A DNA stretch of 64,000 bases. It comes from Balaenoptera acutorostrata (taxonomy: Eukaryota; Chordata; Mammalia; Artiodactyla; Balaenopteridae). Position numbers and translations under genes: made by a program. The first letter of the stretch is position 1. Every line of letters begins with the position of its first letter. The notes below the pieces were generated by a model that was not told the DNA's origin, made no database searches, and was given only the letters and a program-made list of their open reading frames with translations. Of this stretch, positions 33,448-44,149 are shown one piece after another. The DNA lies in the NCBI RefSeq assembly GCF_949987535.1, contig NC_080066.1:133962335-134026334 (forward strand). The letters run 5' to 3'.

Positions 33448-34000
33448 TAAGTTGTTCCTTATTATTTGTGGATTTCTTAGAGAAATCGCCTATCCGCTAA
33501 AATTTATTTTTAATGCTAAAATCAAAGCTCACAGTGCTTCTGAGGTCATTTGCGACAAGCCCATGCACAGAGCGGCAAAGCATTTGAGTCACCCAACATG
33601 CATGTTCTCACCTGAGGTCAAATAAGGCAACACTCTGCTTCTTGTTTCAGCTCATACTATAAACAAGCATCCTTTTTATAGTCTATTTAGTGTTTTTTGT
33701 ATTGATATTTTTGTGGTTTTTGTTGGCCATTTTGCTATAAAATGGCCCCCAAGTAGAGTGCCAAAGTGCTGGCCAGTGTTCCTCAGTGCAAGAAGGCTGT
33801 GTGTGCAATATGGAGGAAACACATGTATTAGATAAGCTTCATTCAGGCATAAGTTGGCCATAAGTTCAACATTAATGAACCAACAAACTGTATTAAATAA
33901 CCTAATCCTCTATTTCCCCTAGGGACAACAATTCAGTATTTGCTAATTCAATGGTGGGGTGACTTTATAGAACATAACTACTTCAAAAAATCGATTGTGT
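33448..34000 (+). mobile_element. Tigger (pogo-type) DNA transposon, internally deleted
   Basis: The left end gttgttccttattatttgtg and aatcgcctatccgctaaaat, the centre atttttgtggtttttgttgg, and the right end tttgctaattcaatggtggg, gtgactttatagaacataac have the order of a Tigger-family element. The right terminal repeat is worn. Only the N-terminal part of the transposase gene is retained. Confidence 0.82.
33738..33895 (+). pseudogene. Tigger transposase N-terminal remnant
   Basis: The frame from atggcccccaag (33742) reads MAPK, stop, SAKVLASVPQCKKAV. After a shift it resumes near FNINEPT before a stop. This is the start of the pogo/Tigger transposase, the region preceding and entering its CENP-B-like helix-turn-helix DNA-binding domain. 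The DDE catalytic domain is absent because of internal deletion. It is inactive. Confidence 0.72.
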
Positions 34001-34095
34001 GTATACATCTTACATATATAATTTTTAATATCTTTTAATATAATTCTTATTATATATTTTTTACATATATATGTATATATTTTTTAAGACATTGG
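34001..34095. repeat. AT-rich low-complexity tract
   Basis: ttacatatataatttttaat and similar words. Confidence 0.8.
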
Positions 34096-34109
34096 AAAGA
34101 TGTGGTATA

Positions 34110-35950
34110 AAAAGGAGTGAATGAACTAAACCAGAGAGTAGCAACCCCTTCCGAGGCATGCAGGCTATTGCTGGTCAATTTCTCATCTAGGGATATTTGC
34201 AAATTATGGGTAAGAACTGAAGACTGGGCTTAAGGGGAGAAGAGAACCCAACAAGGATTTGGTGGTCTTGCAGGACAGTTGTAACAAGGTGGAAATTTCA
34301 GGAGCTCCAAAATATGGTGACCATTTTCCCCCAGAGTTCATTTGCTAAATCCAAGTCTGTGTGGGAGGCTAGGAAGCTTCCAAAAGGCACACTATAATCC
34401 CTGTTTTCTAGCAATATTTGGGAGACAAAGTAGTACATGAAGAAGGGAGAATTCATCAAACACAGGGCTGGTCTTCTCCTCAGGACATTTAAAATATTTG
34501 CCAGATCAAGGACCAGAAGGCTGCAGAACACAGCTCAAAACTGCCAGAGAGCACACTGAGTCTCTCAGTCTTTGGGGATGGGAAGATTATATGGAGACTT
34601 GCTAAGTTTTCAGTCAAAAGTTGGGAAGGTTTCTCCCTTGAGACATTTGGAACCAGAGGTAGATAGAGTTTAATTAAAGCTAAAATCTCACTTTCTGGTT
34701 GGATCTAGAAAGGGAAAACCCTTTCTGAAGAGAAAAAATATAAACTTCAATCTTTACGATTAGTTTATATACAAAGCCCGGCATAAAATTTTAAAAACAA
34801 AAAAACAGAACATGTGAAGAACCATGAGAACAGAGATCAAGACCCAATACAATCAATAGGCACAGAGCTACAGATGATTCAAATGTTAGAATTAGCAGAC
34901 AAGACCTAAAAGAATTATAATAAATATGTTAAATAAAGTATAGGAGAAGACTGACAAAATGGTTGAAAGGATTAGTAATTTTAGCAGGAAATTGGAATCT
35001 ATAAAATCAGATAGACCTTCTACAAGGCATACTTTGTTTTATTGCACTTCACTTTATTGTGCTTCACAGATATTGTTTTTTTACAATTTGAAGGTTTGTG
35101 GCAACCCTGCATTGAGCAAGTCTATTGGCACAATTTTTCCAATAGCATTATTTTTTAATTAAGGTATGTACATTGTTGTTTTAGGCATAATGCTATTGCA
35201 CACTTAATAGACTTCTGTATGGTGTAAACATACCTTTATATGCACTTGGAAACCAAAATTTTGTGACTTGCCTTATTGTGATATTCACTTTATTGTGGTG
35301 GTCTGGAACTGAGCCTGCAATATCTCTGAGGTATGCCTGTATCTGAAATTAAAAACTAAGTGGATGAACTTAAGAGCAGTCAAGATACAGCAGGAAAATA
35401 TCAACAAGAGAACACTCAAACTGAAAATCAAAGAGAAAAAGGAAAGAAAATGATGAAACAGAGTGTAAGAGACACGTAGGATACAGTAAAACAATCTAAT
35501 GTATATGTAGTTTGAATTTCAGAAGGAGAGAAGAAAGAGAACAAGGCAGAAGCATTATTTGAAGATTTAATAGTCAGTAATCAACCTATAGGTTTAAGAA
35601 TCTCAGAGAACCCCAACCAGGTAAATACAAAGAAAATCACACATAGGCATATGATAATCAAACTGCAGAAAACAAAAGATAAAGATAAAATCTCAAAAGT
35701 ACCTGGTTAAACAAGACACCTTACTCTCAGGGAGACAACAGTAAGAATTAAGGATGACTTCTCAGCAAAAGCCATGGATGTAGAGAACAATGGAATGATC
35801 TATTTAAAGAGCTGAAGGTAAAAAGCTACTAACTTACAATTCAATACCCGGAGAAAATTTTATCTTTCAAAAACGAAGGGAAATTAGAAGCAAAAGCTGG
35901 TATTAATTTATTTCCAATAGATATGCACTACAACGAATGAAGTTCTTCAG
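34110..35950 (+). mobile_element. Old L1/HAL1-like element (ORF1 region), split by a Tigger MITE
   Basis: Around 34800-35020 (agaacagagatcaagaccca, gacctaaaagaattataata) and 35345-35930 (gagaacactcaaactgaaaa, tcagagaaccccaaccaggt, gcaaaagctggtattaattt) the text is an L1 ORF1-type region as in HAL1. The segment 34110-34800 may be its 5'UTR but is less certain. Stops are frequent. A DNA transposon (35023-35339) interrupts it. Confidence 0.55.
35023..35339. mobile_element. Tigger1-type MITE
   Basis: The ends are caaggcatactttgttttat and the inverted gatattgcaggctcagttcc (complement of 35305-35331, ending atgcctg at 35339). The interior is tgaaggtttgtggcaaccct, then ttaattaaggtatgtacatt. TA dinucleotides flank it at 35021-35022 and 35340-35341, the target duplication of Tc1/mariner-class elements. 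Confidence 0.92.
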
Positions 35951-37974
35951 CTTGAAGGCTATATGTATAGATTTATTAAGTTGTCACTTGAGATTTGTTA
36001 AGTTTACTGTATTTAAATTTTTAAAAATATATAATAAATGAAGTTGACCCTCAAAATTAGAAAATTCTCAGCCTCTCTTCCCATTTCAGGACTTCAAACC
36101 ATCCACAATGTTGTTTATTTTCCTATTGGAAAAGCACGTGTCTTCAATAAATGCCTTGAATAGGAATTCTGCACATCAATTAAAACAGTGAAAGAACAGC
36201 AAGGAAATGATGACAAATATATGAAATGAACTATGACCTCATTGATTTACTGACTTTTAACCTTCCTTTGCTCAGAATCCTGAAATTGATTAATTCTGGT
36301 TATTTTCAAAGAGGTTGCTGTCCTTTCTGCCTTCCAATATAATCTTTGAAAAAGTATCTGCTTATTGGGTCCTCATCTGCTATACCATAAAATAACCTCC
36401 AATGGATTCTAAAGCATGTATTGAATTATGTGTGATCCCATACAACGTATTTATGAATTATATCTTATCTTGGGTATTTCCCTCTTTATTTCCTATCTTG
36501 ACTTCTCAAGTTTCTTGGGAGCAGATTAATAAAGATATTTGCTAACTGTAGGCCTTTTCTGCTTCCTTGGTATATACTTATCTCTGAGATATACTGCCCT
36601 CCCCCAAGATTTTTCCTGAATTTCCCTACATTTATATAGGTGGGTCTGCATTGCCAGTCATATATACTGGCATACAAACTACCCAGCTAAGACTCTGAAT
36701 CAAGATTTATAATTTCTCCTCCTTCTATCCTATGGCTATGCTAAAATTCTCTTCACATTTATCACTACTTCACATATGTACCTTACGAACTAAATCGTTC
36801 TTAGCCCCGGTTCATTTTTGTAACTTTAGATATATATTGTTATAGACCCACTTGTTACATATTTAGTTACCACCAAGATATTCCTGAAGACAGTCTTCCT
36901 CAATTTTAGTCAAGTCTAAAAAATTGTGCCAGTTTTAATTCTCTGCACAAGATTATACACGTCACAGATTCAGGTGTGGAAACAGAGAAGATCTTGAAAA
37001 AAATAAATTTTCAAGAATTTATAGATAGTACCCAGCATTCAAGGTATGATGCTCTGGATTCTCATAAGCCTTGAAATCAGCATTTTAAACCAAGTTTACC
37101 AAAATCTCCAAGGAGCAACAGGCCTCAGATGACACCTCAGATGTAAATAAATCTAATCAGTAATGTGCAGTAAATGAGTAATTAGAAAATACGTATTAAA
37201 AATGTATAGTCAATTCATATTTAGTAAACACTTATTAGTGATGTGTAGTAAATTAGTAATCAGTAGTAAATACTTTTGAGTAACGTGTGATAAGTGTGGC
37301 TCACAGGAGACTGCTAGGTGGCTTGTCCTCCTGTTTCTTTCCTAGCACTCCTGGGACTATCAAGAAATGGGGCAAGCATCCTTTCCATAAACTCATACTA
37401 AAAGTTCAATTAACCCAAAATGCTATATTAATTTTTTCCTTTATCCTTTAACATTTAAACATGGTAATAAAAAAAAAATTCCCATGCTCCTGAGGAAAAC
37501 ATTTAGTATGAATCAGCAAAAACATCTATCGGTCATCGGAACGTCAGAGTTTCTCTTTCACCTCCTCCTCAGTTTAACCACAGCCTTTACTCTGTGTCAG
37601 TTCTGGTCTCACCGTTGGCCCCTCAGGCTGCCCTCTTTTCAAGTTCTGACTTTGGAGAAGCTACAAGATCATGAAGCAGTTACTCTCCTGCCTAACTCTC
37701 CTCTGGCACACTCACGTTGCCAAAAGGAAGGAATTCACTGTCTACCAGTTATATCGTCTCATTTCCCTTCTAAGATCCTTGTCAGATTTCCTTTCTTGAG
37801 CAGAGTCATTTCCCATATCCATGAGGTCTTTTGAGGGAAACCTTCAGTCCTCTGAGCCCTACACATTCGATGTTACTTCTTGGCATTACAGCCTTGTTAG
37901 AAAAACAGGCACTTCTTGAAGGTAGAGCCAAATCTAAATGAGACAATATACTCATTTAGATAAAATTGGAAAAT
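35951..37974. other. Unique sequence, nothing recognised
   Basis: About 2 kb. It contains the longest ORF outside known repeats (37484-37834, 116 codons), which has no domain and no flanking splice evidence. It also has a degenerate agtaa-rich stretch at 37140-37290 and a short inverted repeat (atctaaatgag...ctcatttagat, 37929-37958). Confidence 0.4.
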
Positions 37975-38225
37975 TGAAAAAAAGGTTTTAGAACCAAACC
38001 AGCCTGGGTTCAAATTCTGACTCTGTCACTTAATACTACAGACACTTGAAGGAAGCTTGGCATAACTTCTCTGAATTTATTTCTGTAAAGAGGAATAATA
38101 AAATCTACTTTGCAATGCTGTTGCATTGTAAGAATCAGGGATAATTTTTGTAAGATGCTAGGATAATGCCTGGACAACATCGGTGCGCAGTCAACGGTAA
38201 CTTGTTATTCTTGGAGTAGCTTCTC
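37975..38225 (+). mobile_element. MIR SINE
   Basis: accagcctgggttcaaattc, tgactctgtcacttaatact, aagaggaataataaaatcta, ataatgcctggacaacatc: near full-length MIR in sense. Confidence 0.85.
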
Positions 38226-38705
38226 TAATATCAGGGAGAGAATATCCTGATATAAGACACATGACTATGTTGGCTTCTGTGGAAACAAAGGGTCACTTAA
38301 CAAAGTGGGTATCTAGCTTTGTACCGTAAGCATGCAATAAATTTTATTGAATGAAGGGTAAAAGACACTGTTTCCCATTTATACTAGAAGAAGGATAGCT
38401 TTCCTTTTCCCTAAACAGCTCGTGAGAGTCATTGTTTTCATTGTGCTCTGATATTCTCAGCTATAAAATGCTGTGTGCAACAAGTAACACACTTCTAGCT
38501 GCAGATGACCAAATCGAAGCTATTAACTAGAATGTCAGGGCTTTGATTGTACCATGATAAATGGTGCTCATAACATGACCTTGGTGACTGAAAGATCTGG
38601 AATTATCTTCTGAATCTTCAAAGACTAAATTGATTCAGTATGATTTTTCTATTGAGAGTATTTGTGGTGTTCAAAATCTTTGAAATTGATAACCTAGGGA
38701 AGCTC
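38226..38705. other. Unique sequence, nothing recognised
   Basis: No supported feature. Confidence 0.4.
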
Positions 38706-38798
38706 CATAAGGAAAGGCCAGGGTGTAGTTGGTTATAGTCTATCTATTTATACAATGCCTAGAGAAGAGGAGCTCAATAAACACTTGTTGAACTTTTT
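38706..38798 (+). mobile_element. L2 LINE 3' end fragment
   Basis: Ends in gagctcaataaacacttgtt, then gaac, the L2 terminal signature. Confidence 0.65.
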
Positions 38799-38817
38799 AA
38801 AAAAAAAGGGGGGGGGG
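38799..38817. repeat. A9-G10 homopolymer junction
   Basis: Nine A then ten G directly after the L2 end. Confidence 0.9.
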
Positions 38818-40045
38818 AGTACAAACTAGTAAGGTATGTAGCATATATGGCAAGTCAATATTCTAACTAGGGATTTAATTAATAAGAACATCATATTGCT
38901 AAACCACAAGAGAAAACACAGACATCATTAAAGGTTAGGTGCCTTAATATTACTATTTATAGCAGAATTTCTTTACAAAATGGAATTTCTCTAGCTTTGC
39001 AGCCTAGTGAGTCACCTTATTTTTTTCTCATCTGTCTGAACAGTGATTTCTAAAGATAGATAAAGAGATGGGTTTCCTAAACTTGCAGACATTCCCCCAA
39101 ATTTGGCAATGTTAATTTCAAAATATCAGCACTTTAAAAAATTGTATGTTGACTCCACACTGATTTTTACACACGAGATTTAGACTTTAGAGCACTAGCT
39201 AATGCCAGTATTCAAGCCATTATTTTTATAGCTGCCTGCCAGACAACAATTGAATTTTGGCATCATGACTTTATTTATCCCCAAAGCAGTTTGTATTATT
39301 GAATATTAAATATATATATTTTATAATGTTTTCATTACAGTTCTATAAAAATGCTGCTACTAGTAACAAACATAGTTCTGATATACTTCATACCACTGAA
39401 ACAAAGAAAATAATTATTAGGTAATCCAAACCAGAAAATATTAATCTCCAATTAGAAGTTTGTTTAATTCAAGTTGGTCAAAGATCAGAGATATAAAATA
39501 TTTCAAATACATCATCAAAGATAAGCTCTAAATAAATGGTCAAATATAATTGTGAATTTGTAATCTTTTATAGATTCCTCCTTATTACATATGTCTATAT
39601 ACATATACAACTTTTCAGAAGTATATTTTTGTAAAACAGGATGAAATCAGCTGTAATTAAACAAGGAAGTGGCAGGTGCAATAGCAAAAAAAGAAGACTT
39701 TAGAAACTTTTAGCTATTTGTCCACTTTTCCATAAATTTTTTTTTTTTTTTTTTTTTTGGTAGCCTTTGCTTAAAATATTGGCATATTCCATTTGGAACA
39801 TACTTCTGTTCTCTTCCTTCCACTCAGGTGGAAACAAAGCGAGGTTTCTTAAATCTCAACGAGATGATGATTTTTTAAATGCAAAATCAAGCCTCAACCC
39901 TGAAGATCCGCCTTGCTGAAGCTAATGGCAAAGTGAAGACAATTTAAGAAGAGAAGGCAGCAAAGTGACAGATGTTGAAAAGAAATGACTAGCTTTCATA
40001 CCTAATCCATTACTCCACCCCTTATGTCAAAAGCCACGGTAACTA
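38818..40045. other. Unique sequence, nothing recognised
   Basis: Contains a T-run of about 20 at 39739-39758. No gene evidence. Confidence 0.4.
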
Positions 40046-40185
40046 TCTCCCTTAGCCGGCATTGTTCTTCCGCCAATCCTGGGTTCCTGCCCATCTCCGC
40101 AGGCACATGCGCTCTGCCTCCTCCCGGGCGCCTCATGGTACAGGTTGCTGGTTCCCGCACTGCCCCACAAGGCGCCGCCCACACC
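40046..40185. promoter_or_regulatory. Small CpG cluster, possible regulatory site or LTR part
   Basis: About ten CpGs lie within roughly 140 bp (cctcctcccgggcgcctcat, aaggcgccgcccacacct) in otherwise CpG-poor AT-rich DNA. It is too short to be a classical CpG island. It could be a small promoter, an enhancer, or the GC-rich part of an unrecognised LTR. Overlapping ORFs at 40002-40399 on both strands are a by-product of the GC-rich sequence. Confidence 0.3.
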
Positions 40186-42959
40186 TTGTCTTTCCTGGAA
40201 ATCTGCTGAGAAAGGAGAAGAGAGTCTTCCCCCAACCTGATGTTTTATTTTCCCATTTCTCTTCTGGATCTACATCTTTCATATTTGCTAAATATTCGCT
40301 AAACTTACTCTGCCATGCTTTGTGTGAATTTTTGTTTGGAACCAGACACATCAAATTTAACCTAGCGTTCCTGGGAAAATCATAAAATGGCTGTTTCAAT
40401 GGATTTTTTTTTATTGAATTAGGACATACAACATCTGTTTCATAGTTACAATAATAAATAATGTTTCACTTCTCCAGACTGTTATAAAAATAATTGATTT
40501 TGACATTAGCCCATCTATTTAATACGGTCTATAAAACGTTCAAAAAATTCCGAATAATGTGATGGCCTAACAAAGGAGCCAATCTGCTAGCTGGATGAGG
40601 ATTTTGGAACTCTGTCTGGGGGACTCTACAGAAGCACAGTTACAAAGACTGTAGCATGGTGTCAGCTGTCTAGTCCCAGTGTTTGTTTATCCATCCAGCA
40701 CAGCTTAGGGTAAAAGTCCTGTATTTGTTTCTATGGTTATAAACGGCCCCACCCTTCTGGACATTTACATTGAATCAGTCAGCCAGCCAGCCAGTTGTGC
40801 CAAAAAGGGTCTGGGAATAATTAAAATGAGAGTTATAAAAAAATTTTTGCCATTGTACCATTTCTTTGTCAGATTCTAACAAAACCAACATATCTGAGAC
40901 AAGACTAAGATATCTGAAAATGCTGAGACTATACCAGCCAACATAAGAACAGTATAGTAATTATTTATGGCTGTTAAAGGTGCACAGATCAGTATCTCTC
41001 CCAGGAATGCAAACAAGTACACAAGAGCCTGGCCCACTAAGGGCTAGCCCAATGGAGCCTGGATTGTGTGAGGAACCCTGGAGGATCCTGGGAAAGAACT
41101 CTTTCTAAGGGGAGGCAGGGTCAACCACATGAGTTTGTTCCAGTAACAGTGCCTCAGCAGTCAGAGGAGTTGGGGACGATAAGAACAGCAAAGCATTTGT
41201 CACTCAGATTTGTCTTTCAATGTCCTCTTCAAGAACTGGCTGTGAGGAAGCTGCCAAAGAAGGTGGAGGCAAGCCTCTGTGACATTTGGGAACTGTGAGA
41301 TTCTTGACTGGCACACAGTGGCTCTAAAACTTTGGTGGCAGTAGCAGCAAAGACCTGCTGGTGGCTGCTGCACCAGCATCAGAAGGTCCAGGGGCCCCTT
41401 TGGTAAGAAGAGAGGGACAGAGGGACCTTGGCTGGTGCCTCAATAGGGCCCCACCACCAGTGTTGTAGCAGAATAATTTATTGAATTTCGTTTCTATTTT
41501 GTGTTGGGAAAGGATGAACGGGTGGCTGTAGTTCTGAGAAAATCAGGAGCTTGAGCCTCACTCAGTCTTCGTAGGAAGGCTGAACCAAGAGCCCAGGGCT
41601 CCAAGACTCGCCTGCTGACCCAGCGGGGCCATCCGTTTTACAGAACCACACAGGCCTGGGCAACGAGCATATCAGCGGGCCTTTCCCAAACACTGGGGGC
41701 CACACACAAATCCTAACTTCCCCTGGACCCCAACAATGACAGTTGTGCATTGCAGTCTGGCAGGATGGGAGCTATAAACACATTTCATTCGACTTGGAAA
41801 AAATGTATCAAATGTACCATTTCTCATGTTACAGTATTGTGGTGGAATCACATCCATGCCTACTGTATTGGGGGGAAAAAAAGAAATTCTACCTATGACT
41901 GCTAAGACCCCATTTTCATTCCCAGGTTAGAGGAGAAAGGGTTACAAAACCAAATGCTACGAAGTTGCTAGATTTACTGGGGTCACCATCTTCGGCTAAT
42001 GTCAAACACCTACAACTTGCTTAGAGTAAGTGTTAGAAAAGAAGTATGTGTTTCAAGGAAAAGAAAAAAACATATGGCGTTACTCTGGCCCAGTTACAAG
42101 CTCTAATTTCTAAATAGAAATCTCTGTTATTTATCTGGGAAATTGTTGATAGAATGGCAGCAGTAAGCCCAGACTTCAGTTTCATCTCATCCACTCAGGA
42201 GGTGTAGTCCTCTGTTACGCTCATGCTGACAACATGCCCGTCCTCATTCATGTCAACTGTATCTGCTCCATGAGATCCAGTGTCCATCAAGGGGCATCAT
42301 GCACTATGAAGAAGGCCTCCACACTACTGCCTTGCGGTCACCACCATTCTGATCTGATGTGATGAGAGTGAGTATGGAAGTCAGATATTTACTAATGCTA
42401 GGCTAGTCTTGAAATGTCTGTCCTGAGATGTGAGGATCTGGGGTAGGGGAAAGGAATCAATGTGATATTTACACAGATCACACTTAAGTTACCATGAGCG
42501 TCAAGCAGTTTTGGTGAACGGTCTTGAGGGCCAAGTCTAGAATCAGAGTGGGATGATCCATGGGGCACAAAAAGAACATATTAGAGTTTCTGTTTGTGTG
42601 TTTATCTTATATAATTCTCGATCATTTTAAATATATGGATTGACACTGGTGCCCACACCCTGTCAGACAGTCACATGCCATAAACAGAAGATAAGGTAGA
42701 TACTACAAAACACAGAGAGGTTCCTGGCTTAGCTCTTACTTGTGAATTTCTTTTCAGTATATTGAGATTTATCACTGTGCCCAGTTCAGTGAATTTATAG
42801 ATTATCTCGTCTAATTCACATAATAGACACAAGGATTAAAAATATTCTTAAAATGAATTCTCATATTAAAGTATTCTCAATAATTCAAATATGTATAAAC
42901 AATAAGAGACTGCCAGAACTGACATGTCACCTTCCCTCAGTTATGAAATGAAAACAAGG
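40186..42959. other. Unique sequence, nothing recognised
   Basis: About 2.8 kb, moderately GC-rich at 41050-41780. Short ORFs (41068-41298, 41562-41857) show no domain. A short (CAGC)n run is at 40780-40795. Confidence 0.4.
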
Positions 42960-42991
42960 AATTATATATAAAATATATATATATATATATC
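42960..42991. repeat. (TA)n microsatellite
   Basis: aattatatataaaatatata followed by tatatatatat. Confidence 0.9.
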
Positions 42992-43766
42992 TCCAGAAGT
43001 TCTTTGGAATTATTAAAGATAGTATTTGAAATTACAACTTCATAGTCACTCTAGTTAAAGTTGAACTTTGTACTAAAAATATACAATTACTTAGGACATT
43101 AACAAATAATGTTCAGAAGTATCACTGTCAGCAACAAAGAATCTAGAATATTATTAATAACATGCATTATTGTGAGAGAAAATATTTTTGTGCTATTTAG
43201 AAGTAATTACAATTCCTTTCTTCTTTCCAATATATAATGTCCATATGAGGGCATGAGGGAGAAAGTTTTACTACTATATGTGGATCAGTGAAGTTCAGAG
43301 ACTACTACTGGTGTAAATCCAGATCAGGAATATACACAAAAATATTTCACAGCGGGCCCTACAGTCTTCCCCTGCAACCATATTTAAATCTTTTCCCAAA
43401 ATTAGGCCCTAAATATTTAATTAAAGAAAGGATTCTGAAACTAACAATAAAATTTTACAACCACTGTGCTAGACAATCTTATACTTTAACCTATGATACA
43501 TAGGAAAAAAATCCACCCATTTTAGAAATAGTCTCCTAATCTTTGTTTATTCACTGGAAACATATAAACCTGTTATAGCTTTACGTCAACATAATTGCCA
43601 ACATTCTACCAATTCCTCCATGGAAGCTCAAGAAAGATAGGTTCAGGGAGATCCATGGGGAGCACTGGTTTATTGTCCACAAGTGACCACAATACAAGTT
43701 CATGTACTGAGATGTAGCATACATTTTATTGAACCATTTTGAACCTTACTAGCTAAGTTAGCTCAC
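42992..43766. other. Unique sequence, nothing recognised
   Basis: AT-rich. The ORF at 43288-43503 has no domain. Confidence 0.4.
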
Positions 43767-43782
43767 AGCTTAATATACTTTT
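43767..43782. repeat. Target site duplication, left (full-length L1)
   Basis: cagcttaatatactttt here and cagctagatatactttt at 51141-51157 agree in the last ten bases (atatactttt) and the first five, with two differences between. The T-run of the L1 tail begins inside it. Confidence 0.7.
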
Positions 43783-44149
43783 TTTTTTTAACATCTGTAT
43801 TGGAGTATAACTGCTTTACAATGGTGTGTTAGTTTCTGCTGTATAACAAAGTGAATCAGCTATACATATACATACATTCCCATATCTCCTCCCTCTTGCC
43901 TCTCCCTCCCACCCTCCCTATCCCACCCCTCTAGGTGGACACAAAGCACCAAGCTGATCTCCCTGTGCTATGCAGCTGCTTCCCACTAGCTATCTGTTTT
44001 ACAATTGGTAGTGTATATATGTCCATGCCACTCTCTCACTTTGTCCCAGCTTACCCTTACCCCTCCCCGTGTCCTCAAGTCCATTCTCTATGTCTGCGTC
44101 TTTATTCCTGTCCTACCCCTAGGTTCTTCAGAAGCTTTTTTTTTTTTTT

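Noticed and set aside
37484..37834. 116-codon ORF, the longest outside recognised repeats
   Set aside because: No domain, signal or splice context; its length is compatible with chance in a pyrimidine-rich stretch.
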